Shown piece after piece: positions 7,648-10,196 of a stretch of 10,196 bases of DNA (the stretch's first letter is position 1; every line of letters starts with the position of its first letter). The notes beneath the pieces are model-generated. The model did not search any database and was not told the DNA's origin. It saw only the letters and a list, made by a program, of their open reading frames with translations. The position numbers and the translations under genes were made by a program. Source of the DNA: Darwinibacter acetoxidans_A (GTDB lineage Bacteria > Bacillota > Limnochordia > Darwinibacteriales > Darwinibacteriaceae); NCBI GenBank assembly GCA_041936745.1, contig JBHGWS010000049.1:1-10196 (forward strand), given 5' to 3'.

Positions 7648-7652
7648 GAAAA

Positions 7653-7728
7653 TGGTGAGCCATCCGCGACTCGAACGCGGGACTCCCGGATTAAAAGTCC
7701 GGTGCTCTACCGACTGAGCTAATGGCTC
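7653..7728 (-). tRNA. tRNA-Lys (anticodon UUU)
   Basis: The minus strand folds as a standard 76-nt tRNA with encoded CCA. The acceptor stem is GAGCCAT/ATGGCTC with discriminator A. The D arm begins TAGCTCAGTCGGTAGAGC. The anticodon stem CCGGA/TCCGG encloses CTTTTAA, giving anticodon TTT. The T arm contains GTTCGAGTC. It is the first gene after a strong promoter. Confidence 0.97.
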
Positions 7729-7740
7729 ATCTGCCCTGTT

Positions 7741-7769
7741 ATTATAACAGAGAGGTAAAATAGGGTCAA
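7741..7769 (-). promoter_or_regulatory. Strong sigma-A promoter of the tRNA-Lys / tRNA-Leu (and probably tig) unit
   Basis: The minus strand has TTGACC (7769-7764, 5 of 6), an exact 17-bp spacer, and a perfect TATAAT (7746-7741). The predicted start near 7734 gives a leader of about 6 nt before tRNA-Lys. It is the best promoter in the window and the only good one seen upstream of tig. Its -35 borders one copy of the CTTTAGCC-family repeat. Confidence 0.85.
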
Positions 7770-7824
7770 CTCTTTTAGCCCGGTTTGTGTAGTTGTTCTG
7801 TGATAACGAAAAAGCCGGCTAAAG

Positions 7825-7974
7825 ATGAAGCCCCGGTTCGACCCAGTGAAGATCACCCTTCAAAAAAGACCCAGGCTCTATTACGAAGAATCGGACAGAG
7901 AAATCCTTGCAGCCCTGTTGGATTCATCGCCGGCCTGGGGTGGTAAAGCCATCAATATTATCGTATCCCTTTAG
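7825..7974 (+). CDS. Hypothetical 49-aa small ORF (or gene remnant)
   Basis: ATG at 7825 to TAG at 7972-7974 encodes 49 residues, beginning MKPRFDPVKITLQKRPRLYY and continuing through an acidic patch (EESDREIL, 21-28) to a hydrophobic end (KAINIIVSL, 41-49). There is no cysteine, signal peptide or membrane helix. I recognise no family. There is no clear Shine-Dalgarno: the bases before the ATG are CGGCTAAAG, one arm of the 9-bp inverted repeat, and the stop codon overlaps the other arm. The composition looks protein-like rather than random, but without a ribosome binding site it may be untranslated or a fragment of a lost gene. Confidence 0.22.
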   Translation: MKPRFDPVKITLQKRPRLYYEESDREILAALLDSSPAWGGKAINIIVSL

Positions 7975-8018
7975 CCGCGATTTATCAACAGAACTTTGCG
8001 GGACTCATGCCCCGCCTA

Positions 8019-8043
8019 TTTCACAGAGTGACATTTTCACAGA
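8019..8043 (+). repeat. TTTCACAGA direct repeat (two copies, 16-bp period)
   Basis: Exact 9-base copies lie at 8019-8027 and 8035-8043. A looser relative, ATCAACAGAAC, lies at 7985-7995. Spacing of about one and a half helical turns could suit a regulator, but the element is short. Confidence 0.35.
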
Positions 8044-8070
8044 ACGTTGACACTCCTTTAGCCCGGTTTT

Positions 8071-8144
8071 AGACCGGTTTGTTTGGGAAAACAAGGCAGG
8101 CCGCAAAACAGAGTTGCCCTTTTGGACTAGTTTGTTCGGGAAAA
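8071..8144 (+). repeat. Imperfect 21-bp direct repeat upstream of rodA
   Basis: Copies at 8071-8091 and 8124-8144 match at 17 of 21 positions and share the cores GTTTGTT and GGGAAAA. They start 53 bp apart. The second copy ends 6 bp before the rodA -10 box and covers where a -35 would lie, so it may be an operator or part of the promoter. Confidence 0.45.
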
Positions 8145-8150
8145 ACCATG

Positions 8151-8156
8151 TATAAT
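8151..8156 (+). promoter_or_regulatory. Probable -10 box of rodA
   Basis: A perfect TATAAT lies 28 nt before the rodA ATG, giving a predicted start around 8163 and a short leader with the ribosome binding site. No TTGACA-like -35 is found at 16-18 bp: that position reads TAGTTT, inside the second 21-bp repeat. Activator-dependent or alternative recognition is possible. Confidence 0.4.
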
Positions 8157-8170
8157 GAAACCAACACCTA

Positions 8171-8178
8171 AAGGAGGT
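8171..8178 (+). promoter_or_regulatory. Ribosome binding site of rodA (fixes the start)
   Basis: AAGGAGGT is a near-perfect anti-16S match, 6 nt before the ATG at 8185. It rules out the in-frame ATG at 8155, which lies within the TATAAT box and would place this site inside the coding sequence. Confidence 0.85.
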
Positions 8179-8184
8179 CGCACA

Positions 8185-9318
8185 ATGATACCCCGCCGCT
8201 ATTGGCGCAATTTAGACTGGCCGTTAGTTCTGGCCGTTGCGGCCTTAACCCTAATTGGGCTTGTAGTTATTTATTCAGCCTCTTATTCCCAACTTACCGC
8301 AGCGGGGCAGAACCCTTTTTACTACGTCTACCGCCAGGTTTTCGCCTTTGGGCTCGGCTTTATCATTGCCGCTGTAATTGTTTCCGTTGATTACAGGGCA
8401 TGGAAGCGCTGGACCCGCTTAATCTATTTCTTGACGCTCGTGCTTTTAGGCGTAGTGCTCACTTTGGGCAAAAGTGTCTTCGGCTCGCAGCGTTGGATCC
8501 AAATCGGCCCATTAAACCTACAGCCATCCGAATTAGCTAAAATTACGCTGGTGTTAGTTTTGGCCATGTACCTGGATAAACAGGAAGAAAAAGAAGGCTG
8601 GAAAACAATAGTACAGGCCGCCTTAATCACCTTTGTCCCCATGGGTTTAATCCTGATGCAGCCCGATTTGGGCACTGCCACCATTTTTATCGGCCTGCTC
8701 TTTACAATGCTTTTTATCGCCGGTGCCCAACCAAAGCGCCTGGCCCTCAGCGGGCTGGTTCTCACGGCCGTGACCGGTTTGGCGATTATCGCCTCTTTAA
8801 AAGGCTGGCTGGAGATCATTAAACCATACCAGCTGACCCGGCTGTTGGTCTTTTTAAACCCATATGCCGATCGGGACGGTGCGGGCTGGAATATAATCCA
8901 GTCGATGATTGCCATCGGTTCCGGGGGCTTTTTAGGCAAAGGTATTTTAAACGGCACGCAGAGCTCCCTTCATTTCCTGCCGGCCAACCACACTGACTTC
9001 GTCTTTTCCGTTGTGGCGGAGGAATTCGGCTTTTTAGGCGCCGTTGTTCTTCTGGCTTTATACGTTTTCATCATCTGGCGCGGGCTGCGGATTGCCTCTT
9101 TGGCTAAAGACAGCTACGGCACGCTCCTGGCTTGCGGCGCCACCAGTATTTTCTTCTTCCACCTGATCATCAACGTCGGCATGACCCTGGGCATTATGCC
9201 CGTAACGGGCCTCCCCCTCCCCTTTATAACGGCGGGGGGCAGCACTATGCTCACCAGTTTAATGGCTGTGGGCATTATCCTCAACGTGGGGCTGCGCCGA
9301 GCCAAGATCATGTTTTAA
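8185..9318 (+). CDS. rodA: SEDS-family peptidoglycan glycosyltransferase RodA
   Basis: Polytopic inner-membrane enzyme that polymerises lipid II into glycan strands with a partner class B PBP during lateral wall growth. The product is 377 aa with about ten hydrophobic helices. It opens RNLDWPLVL, typical of the RodA/FtsW/SpoVE family. Family residues are present: Trp104 in SQRWIQIG, QPSELAK (113-119), QPDLGTA (159-165), GWNIIQS (234-240), and Asp271 in NHTDFVFS, the likely catalytic aspartate by analogy with other RodA and FtsW proteins. GTQSSLHFLPANHTDF and KGILNGTQ favour RodA over FtsW or SpoVE. Near the C-terminus it has PFITAGGSTML, where most relatives I know have PF(V/M/I)SYGGSSML. The gene stands alone, with no mre or PBP gene in view. 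Its last 60 bp overlap the convergent membrane gene. No terminator follows it within the non-coding sequence. Confidence 0.9.
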   Translation: MIPRRYWRNLDWPLVLAVAALTLIGLVVIYSASYSQLTAAGQNPFYYVYRQVFAFGLGFIIAAVIVSVDYRAWKRWTRLIYFLTLVLLGVVLTLGKSVFGSQRWIQIGPLNLQPSELAKITLVLVLAMYLDKQEEKEGWKTIVQAALITFVPMGLILMQPDLGTATIFIGLLFTMLFIAGAQPKRLALSGLVLTAVTGLAIIASLKGWLEIIKPYQLTRLLVFLNPYADRDGAGWNIIQSMIAIGSGGFLGKGILNGTQSSLHFLPANHTDFVFSVVAEEFGFLGAVVLLALYVFIIWRGLRIASLAKDSYGTLLACGATSIFFFHLIINVGMTLGIMPVTGLPLPFITAGGSTMLTSLMAVGIILNVGLRRAKIMF

Positions 9319-10196
9319 CTGCAGAGCCAGGATTAAAATTGCCGTTGAGGCAAACAAAAGACAGGTGGCTGCGGCCACAACACCGGAATCATTGAAGATA
9401 AAAGCGGCTAAAGAGCCCAGCACTACCCCACTGATACCTTGGCTGACGGCGGGGTAGTTTTTCATCAGCCAACGGATAAAGCTGGTGGGCCAAATAAAGC
9501 TGGCGGCCAGCACCGCCGCTGCCACCAGCAGGGCTTTACTCCATATACTGTAGCGCAGCAGCCTCAAATTCATCGCCAGCTTGCGCCGGATAATAAGTTT
9601 TAGGGCGGGAAAACCGTCCCGGCCGAATAAAGCGACGGTTTGGCCGATATGCGACTGCTCTCCCGCCCGCTTTTGGCTGTCAATAAACATGAATAAGCCT
9701 AAAACCGCCGCCGTCAAAAGGATGAGAGCAAACAGGCCGCGGCGGTTTACTCTGTCTTCCAAAAGAAGCCAGGTAAAACCGAAGGCCGCCGCGGCAGTGA
9801 TGGAACCGCCCACATTCGTGCCCAAAAACGGCGCGCCGATAACTGCCAGGACCGCGGCAAAAAACAAGCAGCCCCCAAGGGCCCGCAGGCGGGGCCTTTG
9901 GGGGTAAAGCTGGCAAAAAAGTGCCCAACTCATCACGGCAGCGCCGACTAAAATGCCCATAAATTCATTACCCACACCATAAAAGCGCGCCCCGCCGATG
10001 GGATCATAGCCTAAGTGGGAAAAGCGCATCAGGGGGCTGTCCCTTAAGATGTCAATTATTACCGCACCGGTTGTCGCCGCGGCAACGGCTAGTAATTGGG
10101 CCAAGGGCTCCCGCCTAGAAAGATAAAGAAAGGCAAGCAGCGCCCCCCACAGCAGGCCAAACCACCAGGGCCCGGCCCACAAAAGCAGGCCCAGGG
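9259..10196 (-). CDS. Unidentified polytopic membrane protein, C-terminal part (5' end outside window)
   Basis: The frame stays open from its TAA (9261-9259) to the right edge. A TTG at 10182 could open a 307-aa protein, but it has no ribosome binding site and is preceded by more hydrophobic codons (Leu, Gly, Leu, Leu), so I read the gene as truncated. Counting from that TTG, there are about eight or nine hydrophobic helices (around 5-22, 27-46, 73-92, 101-120, 125-142, 149-167, 212-230, 250-266, 268-288). Candidate functional motifs are GYDPIGGARFYGVGNEFMG (58-76), GTNVGGS (121-127) and NDSGVVAAAT (264-273); the polar Asn, Asp, Arg and Glu residues beside helices suggest a transporter or membrane enzyme. 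I do not recognise the family by name. The hydrophilic tail ends HVEDNAHSH and is encoded wholly within the overlap with rodA. Confidence 0.75.
   Translation of the reverse strand, partial: LGLLLWAGPWWFGLLWGALLAFLYLSRREPLAQLLAVAAATTGAVIIDILRDSPLMRFSHLGYDPIGGARFYGVGNEFMGILVGAAVMSWALFCQLYPQRPRLRALGGCLFFAAVLAVIGAPFLGTNVGGSITAAAAFGFTWLLLEDRVNRRGLFALILLTAAVLGLFMFIDSQKRAGEQSHIGQTVALFGRDGFPALKLIIRRKLAMNLRLLRYSIWSKALLVAAAVLAASFIWPTSFIRWLMKNYPAVSQGISGVVLGSLAAFIFNDSGVVAAATCLLFASTAILILALQLKHDLGSAQPHVEDNAHSH
9872..9904. repeat. Long GC-rich hairpin inside the membrane protein gene
   Basis: CCCCCAAGGGCCC (9872-9884) pairs with GGGCCTTTGGGGG (9892-9904) over 13 positions (12 Watson-Crick and one G-U) around a 7-nt loop. 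In the minus-strand transcript, the run TTGTTTTTT follows about 5 nt after the stem. It resembles an intrinsic terminator but lies well within an open frame, around residues 93-104 of the visible part. Confidence 0.45.

Larger units (their letters stand above)
7769..8069. repeat. CTTTAGCC-family dispersed repeats in the tRNA-rodA gap
   Basis: Two direct copies of ACTC(T/C)TTTAGCCCGGTTT lie at 7769-7786 and 8052-8069 (17 of 18 identical, 283 bp apart). Between them is an exact 9-bp inverted pair: CGGCTAAAG at 7816-7824 and CTTTAGCCG at 7969-7977. These four related copies bracket, and partly overlap, a 49-codon open frame. The origin is unknown. A decayed small mobile element or a set of binding sites would both fit. 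Confidence 0.5.
7770..8150. other. Repeat-rich gap between the tRNA/protease block and rodA
   Basis: No recognised gene is present in this stretch of about 380 bases. It contains a 49-codon plus-strand ORF (7825-7974), the CTTTAGCC repeats, a GCGGG/CCCGC hairpin at 7998-8015 with an 8-nt loop and no T tract, a TTTCACAGA direct repeat, an isolated perfect TTGACA (8047-8052) without a good -10 at the right spacing, and an imperfect 21-bp direct repeat just before the rodA -10. The two flanking transcription units diverge from it. Confidence 0.6.

Noticed and set aside
7741..7769. GGTCAA at the tRNA-Lys -35 as a CtsR operator
   Set aside because: CtsR sites need tandem GGTCAAA-type heptads; only one copy is present and it is explained as the -35. 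No CIRCE element was found anywhere in the window either.
7982..7990. TTATCAACA as a DnaA box
   Set aside because: It has a mismatch at a conserved base, stands alone without an origin-like cluster, and no dnaA or dnaN gene is present.
7998..8015. GCGGG/CCCGC hairpin as a terminator
   Set aside because: The stem is only 5 bp with an 8-nt loop and neither strand has a following T tract.
8047..8075. TTGACA at 8047-8052 as part of a rodA promoter
   Set aside because: The sequence 16-18 bp downstream (TTAGAC, TAGACC, AGACCG) is a poor -10, and the better TATAAT at 8151 is too far away.
7769..8144. The repeats in the gap as a CRISPR array
   Set aside because: Copies are short, in mixed orientation and unevenly spaced, with no uniform spacers and no cas genes.
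8155..8184. Longer rodA start at 8155
   Set aside because: The ATG is within the TATAAT box and the strong AAGGAGGT site would then be inside the coding sequence; RodA homologues begin near the NLDWPL segment.
8424..8957. 177-codon minus-strand frame antisense to rodA
   Set aside because: rodA is unmistakable in the other strand; the antisense product is Lys/Pro/Ser-rich without domain features, as expected for a shadow.

Overview
The window looks like chromosomal DNA of a spore-forming Firmicute of the class Clostridia. The evidence is strong AAGGAGG-type ribosome binding sites, TTG starts, intrinsic terminators, a Bacillus/Clostridia-type membrane-anchored LonB next to LonA, and the gene order itself. 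The order trigger factor - clpP - clpX - lonB - lon combines the arrangement I know from E. coli (tig-clpP-clpX-lon) with that of Bacillus (tig-clpX-lonB-lonA-ysxC). Genus cannot be assigned from the sequence alone.

Left and central part (1-7770, all minus strand, read right to left). A strong sigma-A-type promoter (TTGACC, 17 bp, TATAAT) lies about 6 nt before tRNA-Lys(UUU). tRNA-Leu(UAG) follows, then a weak terminator-like hairpin, then tig, clpP, clpX, a strong intrinsic terminator, lonB, lon, and the first two codons of a further gene, probably ysxC/engB by conserved order. tig/clpP overlap by one base (TAATG) and clpP/clpX are 4 nt apart, so the chaperone and the two ClpXP subunits are probably translationally coupled. 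lonB sits behind the terminator, and lon has a possible promoter just after the lonB stop. The block is a protein quality-control cluster: a ribosome-bound folding chaperone, the ClpXP unfoldase-protease, a soluble Lon and a membrane-anchored Lon. All catalytic and nucleotide-binding motifs are intact.

Middle gap (7770-8150). About 400 bases separate the minus-strand tRNA/protease block from the plus-strand cell-wall gene. The gap has no recognised gene. It holds a 49-codon open frame too short for routine calling, several copies of a CTTTAGCC(C)GG motif in both orientations, a second imperfect 21-bp direct repeat, and a pair of TTTCACAGA repeats. This is the least explained part of the window.

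Right part (8150-10196). rodA (plus strand, SEDS peptidoglycan glycosyltransferase) has an excellent ribosome binding site. It converges on, and overlaps by 60 bp, the 3' end of a polytopic membrane protein gene on the minus strand that runs off the right edge. That membrane protein is not identified; a long GC-rich hairpin lies inside its coding region.

Overall the window is mostly ordinary housekeeping DNA. I found no convincing undescribed system. The best second-look items are the repeat-rich gap with its small ORF, the tRNA-to-tig junction, the control of lonB, and the rodA/membrane-gene overlap.
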